Positions 1 to 6,298 of a stretch of 8,867 bases of DNA are shown piece after piece. Origin of the DNA: JAIPEI01 sp964443135. Its GTDB lineage: Bacteria; Desulfobacterota; DSM-4660; Desulfatiglandales; HGW-15. The notes under the pieces are model-generated. The model saw nothing but the letters and a program-made list of their open reading frames with translations. It did no database searches and was not told the DNA's origin. A program made the translations under genes and the position numbers. Each line of letters begins with the position of its first letter. Positions within the stretch are counted from its first letter, which is position 1. The DNA lies in NCBI GenBank assembly GCA_964443135.1, contig CAYUBQ010000113.1:1-8867 (forward strand). The letters are read 5' to 3'.

Positions 1-113
1 TCCAGCACGTCCACGTCGAACCGCTGCTCGAGGACAGCGGCGCCGTACCCCAGGAACAAACCCGGGTACAGGGGGAGATGGCGTAGAAATGGCGTCACCA
101 GCGCCGTTCGCAT
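1..113 (-). CDS. Putative cobalamin-binding radical SAM protein, N-terminal fragment (runs off left edge)
   Basis: Only the first 37 codons are present. The translation begins MRTALVTPFLRHLPLYPG and continues with GLFLGYGAAVLEQRFDVDVL. This layout (an initial beta strand, a P-rich loop, then a GxxxGYxAAVLE-type helix and a second strand) is what B12-binding radical SAM proteins show at the start of their cobalamin-binding Rossmann domain. The radical SAM cysteines would lie outside the window, so the call rests on the N-terminus alone. The ATG is preceded by GAGGA with a 4-base spacer, which supports this start. It lies 130 bases after the Nif11-like peptide gene on the same strand and is probably in the same operon. 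In RiPP loci such enzymes can be peptide C-methyltransferases or epimerases; that role here is inference. Another Rossmann-type protein cannot be excluded. Confidence 0.5.
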   Translation of the reverse strand, partial: MRTALVTPFLRHLPLYPGLFLGYGAAVLEQRFDVDVL

Positions 114-243
114 GGTTTCCTCGGGGCCCATCCGTCGCGGGACGCGCGCCGGTTCAGGCGCCGGTCACAGGCCGCCCTCGAGCCGCTCCTGCGAGGGCTC
201 TTGCGGGCCGCGGCCGCGAAGGGGCGGATCGGTCTCGGGACGA
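114..243. other. Intergenic spacer with hairpin (174-198) between peptide gene and next gene
   Basis: This very GC-rich 130-base spacer holds an inverted repeat: GCCCTCG at 174-180 and CGAGGGC at 192-198, with an 11-base loop. It also contains a GGCCGCGGCC palindrome near 207-216 and two nearby copies of GCGCCGGT. There is no T tract, so it is not a typical intrinsic terminator. A stem after a small precursor gene could stabilise the upstream mRNA or reduce read-through into the downstream enzyme gene, a common expression pattern in RiPP operons. That function is inference. Confidence 0.3.
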
Positions 244-480
244 TCAGTAGTAGTCGTCAATGCACTGGAGGCTCGTTTTCGACGCCAGCTTCGTCCTGAG
301 CTTGAGGATCTTCACGATCTCGTCCATGGTGACGCTGTACCCCTTGTTGTCGAAGAACGCCTGGAGATCGTTCGGGTCCGAGTAGAGGAGGAACTCCATG
401 GCCAGGGCCCTGTCGGCCTCGGCATCCACCATGAAATCGACAAAGCCCTTCTTCGTTTTGAGTCGCCTGGGACTTTTCAT
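244..480 (-). CDS. Nif11-like peptide, candidate RiPP precursor ending in CIDDYY
   Basis: This encodes a 78-residue protein. Residues 1-11 are very basic (MKSPRRLKTKK). Residues 12-62 fit the Nif11-like leader pattern: an F-rich start (GFVDFMVDAEAD), a helix with LAMEFLLYSDPNDLQAFF, then GYSVTMDEIVKIL, matching the family's GF/Y-x-(F/V)T-x-(E/D)E segment. The C-terminal tail ASKTSLQCIDDYY (66-78) would be the core; it has one Cys (C73), two Asp and two terminal Tyr. There is no GG cleavage motif. The start is well supported by AAGGAG seven bases upstream. The gene lies entirely inside the over-long open frame of the upstream radical SAM gene (on the same strand, in another frame), so automatic callers may omit it. 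Its position directly after a radical SAM/SPASM gene supports a substrate role. Which residues are modified, and whether a mature peptide is released, cannot be read from the sequence. Confidence 0.68.
   Translation of the reverse strand: MKSPRRLKTKKGFVDFMVDAEADRALAMEFLLYSDPNDLQAFFDNKGYSVTMDEIVKILKLRTKLASKTSLQCIDDYY
247..265 (-). repeat. CIDDYY-coding repeat, copy 1 (peptide C-terminus)
   Basis: These 19 bases encode the last residues of the Nif11-like peptide (CIDDYY). They match 18 of 19 bases at 1919-1937, where CIDDYY is encoded inside the isoprenoid-synthase-like protein. The only difference is synonymous (ATT versus ATC for Ile). Confidence 0.6.
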
Positions 481-1576
481 GGGTCTTCTCCTTTTCCTGT
501 TTCTGCACGTTGAAGGTTTGTTGCGGCTCCTGCCGCAGGCTCGCCGCGTCCATCACGCTTTTGCAAAACGGCTCGTCCCGGAACGGGGCCATGTTCCGGT
601 CGGTGGGCCGGAGCATCCCGTACGACCTGCAGACGTCCACGTGCCCGCAGGACGGGCAGACGGTTTCGTCGGGGTGCACCGCACGCCTGTAGGCGTCCGA
701 GGAGAGCACCCTCCGAATCGCCCCGGGCTCGTACCGGCCGAACGTCCCGCCGCCGGAGTGGGAGAGGCCGATCAGGCCGTTCGCCCGAACGATCAGGTTG
801 CCCTCCCGGTGGAGCGGGTGAACGCCGGGGATCCACGGCATGCCCATGAGGTTGGACACCGCGGTGGCCAGGGTGCTGTTCTTCACGTGGGTGGGAAGCC
901 CGTATAGGTTCAGAAGCGACGCGGTCTGGACCAGCACGAGGAACTCCTCCGGCTCGAGAAGCTCGTCGGACAGGGGGAACCCCTCTCCCTCCACGTTGAT
1001 CAGCTGGATGAGGGTGAGGTATCGGATCCCGGGAAACCGGTCGAACAGGTCGTCGGCAAAGCGGGGCAGCTCGGGCAGGAGGCCCTTCCCGGCCAGGGTG
1101 AAGACGACCACGTCCAGGCCTTCGCGCAGGGCGTTCTCGATCCCCGAAACCGCCCGGCGGTGGGCGCCCGCGCCCCGGAAACGATCGTGGAGCGCCTCGG
1201 GCCCTTCCAGGCTCACGGAGAGTCGCAGGCCCTCGCAGCCGGCCAGCCTTTCGGCCGTCTCCCGGGTCAACAGGGTCCCGTTGGTGTTGAGGTAGGCCGT
1301 CCTGTACCCCATGGCCCGGGCCGCGTCCAGGGTCTCGAACAGGGCCGGCCAGAGGAGGGGTTCCCCTCCGGTGACGTGGAGATGCCGGTACCCCGCCTCC
1401 CTCCCCTCGGAAAGAACGCCCTCGACCGTCGCCGGAGGCAGGGTCTCCCGCCCCGGGCGGCCGGCACGGGCAAAGCAGTGCAGGCAGCGGCTGTTGCACT
1501 GCGTGGTCACCTCGATCCCGAGGCTCGCCTCCCTATCCCGGGAGGGCATGGCCCGTCCCTTCTCTCCGGTCGTCAT
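257..1576 (-). CDS. Radical SAM/SPASM peptide maturase (functional C-terminus probably near 480)
   Basis: This is probably the enzyme that modifies the downstream Nif11-like peptide. Residues 27-34 (CNSRCLHC) carry the CX3CX2C motif for the catalytic [4Fe-4S] cluster and S-adenosylmethionine, and TGGEP follows at 69-73. The C-terminus has an auxiliary-cluster motif CPSCGHVDVC (C307, C310, C316) and a late C338 (EPFCKSV), as in SPASM domains. However, the usual earlier SPASM cysteine pair is missing around 262-285, where the chain reads NGLIGLSHSGGGTFG. Typical relatives have about 350 residues. Here the frame stays open for 439, and the last 74 or so are the peptide gene read in another frame and look like nonsense. 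Either the overlap is real or a base is missing near 491-497; a -1 shift there would end the protein at TGA 479-477, giving an ATGA junction with the peptide gene. ATG 1549 is an alternative start (overlap of 17 rather than 44 bases with the upstream gene). Confidence 0.87.
   Translation of the reverse strand: MTTGEKGRAMPSRDREASLGIEVTTQCNSRCLHCFARAGRPGRETLPPATVEGVLSEGREAGYRHLHVTGGEPLLWPALFETLDAARAMGYRTAYLNTNGTLLTRETAERLAGCEGLRLSVSLEGPEALHDRFRGAGAHRRAVSGIENALREGLDVVVFTLAGKGLLPELPRFADDLFDRFPGIRYLTLIQLINVEGEGFPLSDELLEPEEFLVLVQTASLLNLYGLPTHVKNSTLATAVSNLMGMPWIPGVHPLHREGNLIVRANGLIGLSHSGGGTFGRYEPGAIRRVLSSDAYRRAVHPDETVCPSCGHVDVCRSYGMLRPTDRNMAPFRDEPFCKSVMDAASLRQEPQQTFNVQKQEKEKTHEKSQATQNEEGLCRFHGGCRGRQGPGHGVPPLLGPERSPGVLRQQGVQRHHGRDREDPQAQDEAGVENEPPVH
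488..493 (-). promoter_or_regulatory. Ribosome binding site of the Nif11-like peptide gene
   Basis: AAGGAG lies seven bases before ATG 480. It decides the peptide's start and shows that this small frame is translated in its own right, although it lies inside the open frame of the radical SAM gene. Confidence 0.65.
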
Positions 1577-2422
1577 TTCCCTGCTCGCTCGTCCAGGGCT
1601 CCAGCATGCACCGCAGCTCCCCGGCCAGCCCGGGCAGGCCGGCGGCCTCGGCCGTCTCCGCCGCGTCCTTCAGCTCCCGGCCGACCCGGTCCAGGAGGGT
1701 CCGGANNNNNNNNNNNNNNNNNNNNNNNNNNNNNNNNNNNNNNNNNNNNNNNNNNNNNNNNNNNNNNNNNNNNNNNNNNNNNNNNNNNNNNNNNNNNNNN
1801 NNNNNCCCATCTTTCGGGCCAGAAGGACGGGAACGATCATGCCCGTGGCCATCTGCTTCCTGAAGAGCCGGCCGTAGGCGTCCAGGGATGCGATCTCCCG
1901 CGCGTTCGTGATCCCGTCGTAGTAGTCGTCGATGCACGCGGAGACGATCTCCCGCCCCCCGTCGACCCCGCTCGAGAGGTCCTGAAAGGCGCTGTTCATG
2001 ATGGTCCAGGCCTGGCTCCGCAGGAGCAGGGTCAGATGGGTGACGGGCATCTCGTCGTCGTGGAGGTGGTCGTCCAGGGCGTGGAGAAACATGGCCATGG
2101 AGTGGCCCGACCTGGAGGCGGCCGCGTCCTCCGGGCGGATGGGGCCGTTCGGAGGGTTCCGCTCGAGAAGCCAGTACACGATCGACCACGTGGGGACGTA
2201 AAACGTCCGGAAGAAGTCGAGCGGCCGATCGAAGGACAGGCCGCTGTACTGCATGAAAAAGAGCAGGGCGTCCGTTTGAACGGACGGGGGGAGCGTCCTG
2301 CACAGGGCCAGGATCTCCCGGTTCCAGTCGTCGCAGAAGGCCTTCTCCTCCGCGGACAGGGGAACCTCGCCGAACCGGACCCCGTCGCAGAATGCCATGA
2401 GCGCTTGGATTCGGTCCTTCAT
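1533..2422 (-). CDS. Class I isoprenoid-synthase-like protein, interrupted by assembly gap
   Basis: The first 205 residues are mainly helical. They carry two Asp-rich stretches: ALDDHLHDDEMP (D117-D123) and ACIDDYYDGI (163-171, containing a DDxxD pattern DDYYD). A SLDAYGRLFRKQMATGMIVP segment follows. This resembles class I isoprenoid synthases (polyprenyl or squalene/phytoene synthase fold), where Asp clusters bind Mg2+-diphosphate. The likeness is by motif and helical pattern, so substrate and activity are unknown. After the gap a strongly coding frame gives RTLLDRVGRELKDAAETAEA and then GLAGELRCMLEPW, to TAG at 1535-1533; this is the likely C-terminus. With exactly 100 N the two parts are out of frame, so one intact gene needs a true gap length of 2 modulo 3. 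The start ATG 2422 overlaps the cyclase stop (ATGA), implying translational coupling. The motif CIDDYY recurs at the end of the Nif11-like peptide. Two separate genes meeting in the gap cannot be ruled out. Confidence 0.68.
1706..1805. other. Assembly gap (100 N)
   Basis: A run of exactly 100 N, the conventional placeholder for a scaffold gap of unknown size. It removes the part of the isoprenoid-synthase-like gene between about residue 206 and the C-terminal helix, where a further metal-binding motif would be expected. Confidence 0.98.
1919..1937 (-). repeat. CIDDYY-coding repeat, copy 2 (isoprenoid-synthase-like gene)
   Basis: This segment encodes residues 163-168 (CIDDYY) of the isoprenoid-synthase-like protein. 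It matches 18 of 19 bases of the segment at 247-265 that ends the Nif11-like peptide gene. Flanking codons differ completely (VSA before and DGI after here; SLQ before and stop after there). Confidence 0.6.
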
Positions 2423-5400
2423 CCCGTTGCCCCCGCCTCGCGGCCCGAAGGGGCGGACCCGAACCCCGCGCGGGCCATCTCGTTCAGGTCCCAGGTCAGG
2501 CCCATGTCGTGGAACAGGCTCCGGGCCTTCCGGAGGTACCCCTCGGCCGCCACCCCGTCGAGCGCCCGGTATCGACTCCGGTCCTCGCTCAACCGTTTCC
2601 CGATCTCGAAGTAGGTCCTGGACAGCTCGAGGTTCGCACCGAGCGCCTCTCCAGCGGCCACGGCTTTCCGCCAGCTCCCGATCGCCTTTTTCTGCTTTCC
2701 CACGAGCCAGCAGTAGACCCCGCGCAGCCGATGGGCGTCGGTGCGGTGCTGGGCCACCTTGCTCGAGATCTCCACCAGGCGCCTGGAGGAGTCCGAGGCG
2801 CTCCTCGCCAGGGGGCCCCGTTCCGCCTCGCTCCCGCCGCCCGACGCCCGGCGGAGCCGAACCAGGTCGAGCTCGGTCCGGGCCCGGTAGTAGTTGGAGA
2901 GCTGAAAGGGGACCGTGTCGGTCTCCCGGCTCAAGGCGCCGGCCTGCTCCAGGGCGGACCCGGCCTGCTCCAGGTCCTCCATCAGGACGAGGATCCAGGC
3001 GCGGCACGAAAGCATCTCGATCAGGAAGTGGGTCAAGCCCGCCTTCTCCATGAACGCGATCCCCTCCTCGACCTCGCGGAGGGCCTTTGGGAGATCCCGG
3101 CGTTCGATGAGACGGTTCGTGTTCAGCTCGTACCTCAGCGAGCGGGAAATGTCGTTCTCATAAGCCTCGACGATCTCGTCCAGACAGCGGACGATGGCGT
3201 CGACGGCCTGGAAAGACCCCCGGTAAATCGCCACAAACCCGTGCCAGTAGAGGTGCTGCGAGGCATCGTATATCCTCCCGAGGCGGAGGACCTCTCGAAC
3301 CAGCGCCTCGTCGTGGTCCCCGATGGATGGCCAGTCGCCTTCGAAGTAGAGGTGGATCGTCTCCAGCCAGTCGTAGAGGAGCAGGAAATGCTCGTCGCCG
3401 GTGCCCATCCGGGAGCTCACGAAATCCAGTGTCTTCCTGCTCAGACGGAAGGACAAGCCGGTGAAGGAAAAGAGGCCGCTGGCGCCCAGCAGGATCCCGA
3501 CACCGGAGTTCAGCTGCTCCAGCCGGAACCGGGAAACGGTCCTCAGGAAGTAGAACGACTCGACAAAGAACCGCTTCGGGTCCAGAAGGGCCAGGACCTC
3601 GCACTTCTTGTAGAACAGATCCACCGTCCGGTGGTCCGCTTCCGTCGGGGTCTTTCGGAACTTCACGGCGGGGACGTAGAGCGCCAGGAGAAAGTGGAGG
3701 AAGGAGCACGAGAACCTCCAGGCGACGCCCGGGGCGGAGACCGGGAGCTTTCCCCAGTAGAACCTGAGCGCCTTGTCGAAGTACGCCAGCGCGTCCTCGT
3801 ACCGCCCTTTGTGGTACAGGGCCAGGGCGATGTTCTTCTCGTACATCGCGACGTTCCCGGGGTCCGCCCGCTCGCCGTACTTCCGGACATAGAGGGCCAG
3901 CGCCTCGCGGTGGTAGTGAAGCGCCTCGCTCGACGCGGACGCCTTCAGGGCCTCCTCGCCGGCCCTGGTGAGGTACACCTCGGCCTTTTCCGGGTGCTCG
4001 CCCCTGCTGTAGTGATAGGCCAGCATCCCGTACACCTCGGGAAGGCGCTCCTTGAAGACCTCCTCGATCGAGCCCGCAACCCTGAGGTGCAGCTCCTTCC
4101 GCTTCCGGGGGAGGATGGAGTCGTAGGCGGCCTCCTGGGCGAGTGCGTGCTTGAACAGGTACTCGGTCTTGCCCATCCGCTCGCGCTCCTGGAGGAGCTG
4201 CACGCTTTTCAGGTAGGCGATCCCCCTTTCCACGCCTTCGGTGTCCTCCATCACCTGCAAGAGCACCTGGAGGAAGAAGGCCCGGCCGATGACCGAGGCC
4301 GTCTTGACGACGTTTCTCGTCTTCTCGTCGAGCCGGTCGATCCGGGCCATCAGGACGTCGCTGATGGTGTTGGGAATGGAGATGGAGGCGGCCTTCTCCG
4401 TCACCTGGTAGCCGCCGTTTTTCGAGATCAGCCCCCCCTCGTCGATCAGGGAGCGCACGACCTCCTCGATGAAGAAGGGGTTCCCGCCGGATCGTTCCAC
4501 GATCTGGTCGATGAGGGCGTGGTGCATCCCGCTCGTCTTCAACATGCCGGCGACGAGGCCTTCGCTCATCCGTTCGTCGAGCGGCCTCAACCGGAGATCC
4601 ACGGACCGCAGGGAGGGCCTGCCCCGGATGCCCTCCGCGACCCGATCGGCCGCGTCCCCGTGCCCCGGGCGGAAGGCGTTCACGAACACCACCCTGCGGC
4701 TTTCCGTGAGCGGGAACAGGGACACCAGAAGGTCCACGGAGCTCGCGTCGGCCCAGTGGAGGTCCTCGACCACGACCACCAGCGGTCTCGGCTCGGCGAT
4801 CCGGGACAGGAGGTGCCGCACGTTCTTCACCATCAGCTTCTCGAGCGCCTCGCCCTCCAACCCCTCCATTCTCTCCGCGTACCGGCCCGGGAGGCTCATG
4901 GACATGAGGGTGGCCACGAACGGCAGCACCTCGTACACATCCTCGCCGCAGGCGCCCTTGACGGCGGTCTCCAGCTTGCCCAGCATGGTCGCCTCTCCGT
5001 CGCCTTCCCGGATGCGGGCCCACTGCTTCAAGAAGTCGATGACGGGGTAGAAGCTCAAGTTCCGGCCGATCGAGATCGCCTGCCCCTCGAGGAGGGTGAC
5101 GTCCCGCATCACCTCCCGCCTCTTCAGCTCGGCGATCAGCCTCGACTTGCCGATCCCGGCCTCCCCCACGATGTTGACCACCGATCCCTCGCCGTGGATC
5201 GCCTTCCTGACCTGAAGCTCGAGCCGGTGGATCTCCTCCTCCCTTCCGATCATTTCGGCGTAGATCATCCGCTCGGCGCCCAGACGGGGGCGATGCAGCT
5301 CCGCCCCGGCGGAGAGGACCTGATAGACCGGGACCGTCTCCCCCTTGCCTTTGACGGTCTTCCGGCCCAGGGCCTGGAATCGGAAAAGCTCCCTCGTCAA

Positions 5401-6048
5401 GCGGTAGGTCTCCCCGGTCACATACGTGGTCCCGGGCGCCGCGAGCCCCTCCATCCTGGAGGCCATGTTGATGGTGTCCCCCATGGCGGTGAACTGGACC
5501 CTCAGGTCGTTCCCGACGGTGCCCACCACCACCGGACCCGAGTTGATCCCGATCCGAAGCAGGATCGGCGGAATGTCGAGGCGCCTTCCGACCCGCCGGT
5601 TGAACCGGGCCATCTCGCGGTGAATGGCCAGGGCGGAGTGGACGGCCCGCTGCGGGGCGTCCTCCAAGGCGATGGGCGCGCCGAAAAAGGCCAGAATGCC
5701 GTCCCCGCGGAGCTCGTTCACCGTGCCCTGGTAGTCGTTCACCTTGTGGATGAGGATCTCGAAAACCTGGTCCATGAGCGTGAAGGTTTCGGCAGGACCC
5801 AGCTGCTCCGTGAGCGGCGTAAACCCCTTCATGTCGCAGAACATGATGGTCACCTGCCGCTTCTCGCCCTCGATCCGCTCCTTCCGGGAAAGGATCTTCT
5901 CGGTCAGGCCCTCGGGGAGGTAACGCTGCAGCCGCGCCAGCTTTTCTTCGTAGGAGGGGGTGTCGGGGGGGACGCTCAGCTGGTGGCCGCAGTTCCCGCA
6001 GAACCGCATTCCCTCCGGGCTCGCGAACTGGCACCTAGGGCATTTCAT
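2419..6048 (-). CDS. Zinc-ribbon/class III nucleotide cyclase/AAA ATPase/TPR protein
   Basis: This 1209-residue signalling protein would make a cyclic nucleotide under the control of an ATPase/TPR module. Domains in order: a zinc ribbon (C3, C6, C17, C20); a class III cyclase domain (about 64-250); a STAND/AAA_16-like ATPase with Walker A GEAGIGKS (295-302) and Walker B LVVVVEDLHWAD (423-434, D429), then GGNPFFIEEV (521-530) typical of this ATPase type; and a helical TPR-like region from about 670 to the end. Cyclase metal ligands D72 (FCDMKGFT) and D116 (GDGILAFFG) are present, as are catalytic N194 and R198 (GDTINMASR). At the purine-recognition sites the usual Lys is E112 (NELRGD) and the partner is T187, so ATP specificity is not assured. 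AGGGGGG with an 8-base spacer supports ATG 6048. No signal peptide is evident, so it is probably cytoplasmic. It is the first gene of the operon and is coupled by ATGA to the next gene, which suggests it senses a cue for the peptide system; that role is inference. Confidence 0.94.
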   Translation of the reverse strand: MKCPRCQFASPEGMRFCGNCGHQLSVPPDTPSYEEKLARLQRYLPEGLTEKILSRKERIEGEKRQVTIMFCDMKGFTPLTEQLGPAETFTLMDQVFEILIHKVNDYQGTVNELRGDGILAFFGAPIALEDAPQRAVHSALAIHREMARFNRRVGRRLDIPPILLRIGINSGPVVVGTVGNDLRVQFTAMGDTINMASRMEGLAAPGTTYVTGETYRLTRELFRFQALGRKTVKGKGETVPVYQVLSAGAELHRPRLGAERMIYAEMIGREEEIHRLELQVRKAIHGEGSVVNIVGEAGIGKSRLIAELKRREVMRDVTLLEGQAISIGRNLSFYPVIDFLKQWARIREGDGEATMLGKLETAVKGACGEDVYEVLPFVATLMSMSLPGRYAERMEGLEGEALEKLMVKNVRHLLSRIAEPRPLVVVVEDLHWADASSVDLLVSLFPLTESRRVVFVNAFRPGHGDAADRVAEGIRGRPSLRSVDLRLRPLDERMSEGLVAGMLKTSGMHHALIDQIVERSGGNPFFIEEVVRSLIDEGGLISKNGGYQVTEKAASISIPNTISDVLMARIDRLDEKTRNVVKTASVIGRAFFLQVLLQVMEDTEGVERGIAYLKSVQLLQERERMGKTEYLFKHALAQEAAYDSILPRKRKELHLRVAGSIEEVFKERLPEVYGMLAYHYSRGEHPEKAEVYLTRAGEEALKASASSEALHYHREALALYVRKYGERADPGNVAMYEKNIALALYHKGRYEDALAYFDKALRFYWGKLPVSAPGVAWRFSCSFLHFLLALYVPAVKFRKTPTEADHRTVDLFYKKCEVLALLDPKRFFVESFYFLRTVSRFRLEQLNSGVGILLGASGLFSFTGLSFRLSRKTLDFVSSRMGTGDEHFLLLYDWLETIHLYFEGDWPSIGDHDEALVREVLRLGRIYDASQHLYWHGFVAIYRGSFQAVDAIVRCLDEIVEAYENDISRSLRYELNTNRLIERRDLPKALREVEEGIAFMEKAGLTHFLIEMLSCRAWILVLMEDLEQAGSALEQAGALSRETDTVPFQLSNYYRARTELDLVRLRRASGGGSEAERGPLARSASDSSRRLVEISSKVAQHRTDAHRLRGVYCWLVGKQKKAIGSWRKAVAAGEALGANLELSRTYFEIGKRLSEDRSRYRALDGVAAEGYLRKARSLFHDMGLTWDLNEMARAGFGSAPSGREAGATG

Positions 6049-6066
6049 GCGGCATGCCCCCCTGTA

Positions 6067-6089
6067 GGGAAGAGAGGAGAGAGGAGAGG
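6067..6089 (+). repeat. Purine-rich GAGAGGA repeat
   Basis: A 23-base stretch made only of A and G, with tandem GAGAGGA-type units. On the strand of the cyclase mRNA it is a C/U-only tract about 20 bases before the start codon. It could keep this part of the leader single-stranded or reflect slipped-strand expansion; no function is assigned. Confidence 0.45.
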
Positions 6090-6130
6090 TGCAAGCGGCC
6101 CGAGCCGGTCGGGGGCTCGAGGGGCGCTGG

Positions 6131-6150
6131 ATGCACTGTTTTCAGTGCAT
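6131..6150. promoter_or_regulatory. Perfect inverted repeat, 8-bp arms (ATGCACTG/CAGTGCAT)
   Basis: The arms ATGCACTG and CAGTGCAT are perfect complements around a four-base TTTT loop (AAAA on the operon strand). The repeat lies 83 bases upstream of the cyclase start and within its predicted leader. No T tract follows on either strand, so it is not an intrinsic terminator. It could be an operator for a dimeric regulator or an RNA stem that acts on translation. Confidence 0.5.
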
Positions 6151-6237
6151 GGGGTCGTGTCGAGCGGTTCCGGCAGGCCGCCGCCCGGCCCGTCCGTTCC
6201 TGCACGGCCGATCCCGGGTGCCTGCCCGAACGGGGGG

Positions 6238-6266
6238 ATCATACCACGGAATCGGACGAAGATGAA
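6238..6266 (-). promoter_or_regulatory. Possible extended -10 promoter for the cyclase operon
   Basis: On the minus strand TGGTATGAT (an extended -10, TGnTATGAT, five of six bases matching TATAAT) lies at 6246-6238. A weak -35 TTCATC lies 17 bases upstream. Transcription would start near 6230 and leave a leader of about 180 bases that contains the hairpin at 6131-6150. Confidence 0.4.
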
Positions 6267-6298
6267 CTCCATTCACTCCATTCATGCCGGGACGCTGA

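Noticed and set aside
477..1499. 340-codon minus frame within the radical SAM gene
   Set aside because: Arg/Gly/Pro-rich shadow frame without motifs. Only its stop at 479-477 is of interest, as the possible end after a -1 shift.
1160..2614. Plus-strand frames crossing the N gap
   Set aside because: They are antisense shadows of the radical SAM and isoprenoid-like genes, kept open through the Ns.
6045..6272. 75-residue minus-strand frame upstream of the cyclase, ending with an ATGA overlap onto the cyclase start
   Set aside because: Codon pattern decays in the second half, the product is Pro/Gly/Ala-rich low-complexity sequence, and it spans the hairpin and C/U-rich tract. The predicted promoter lies downstream of its first ATG. 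The ATGA is likely chance.
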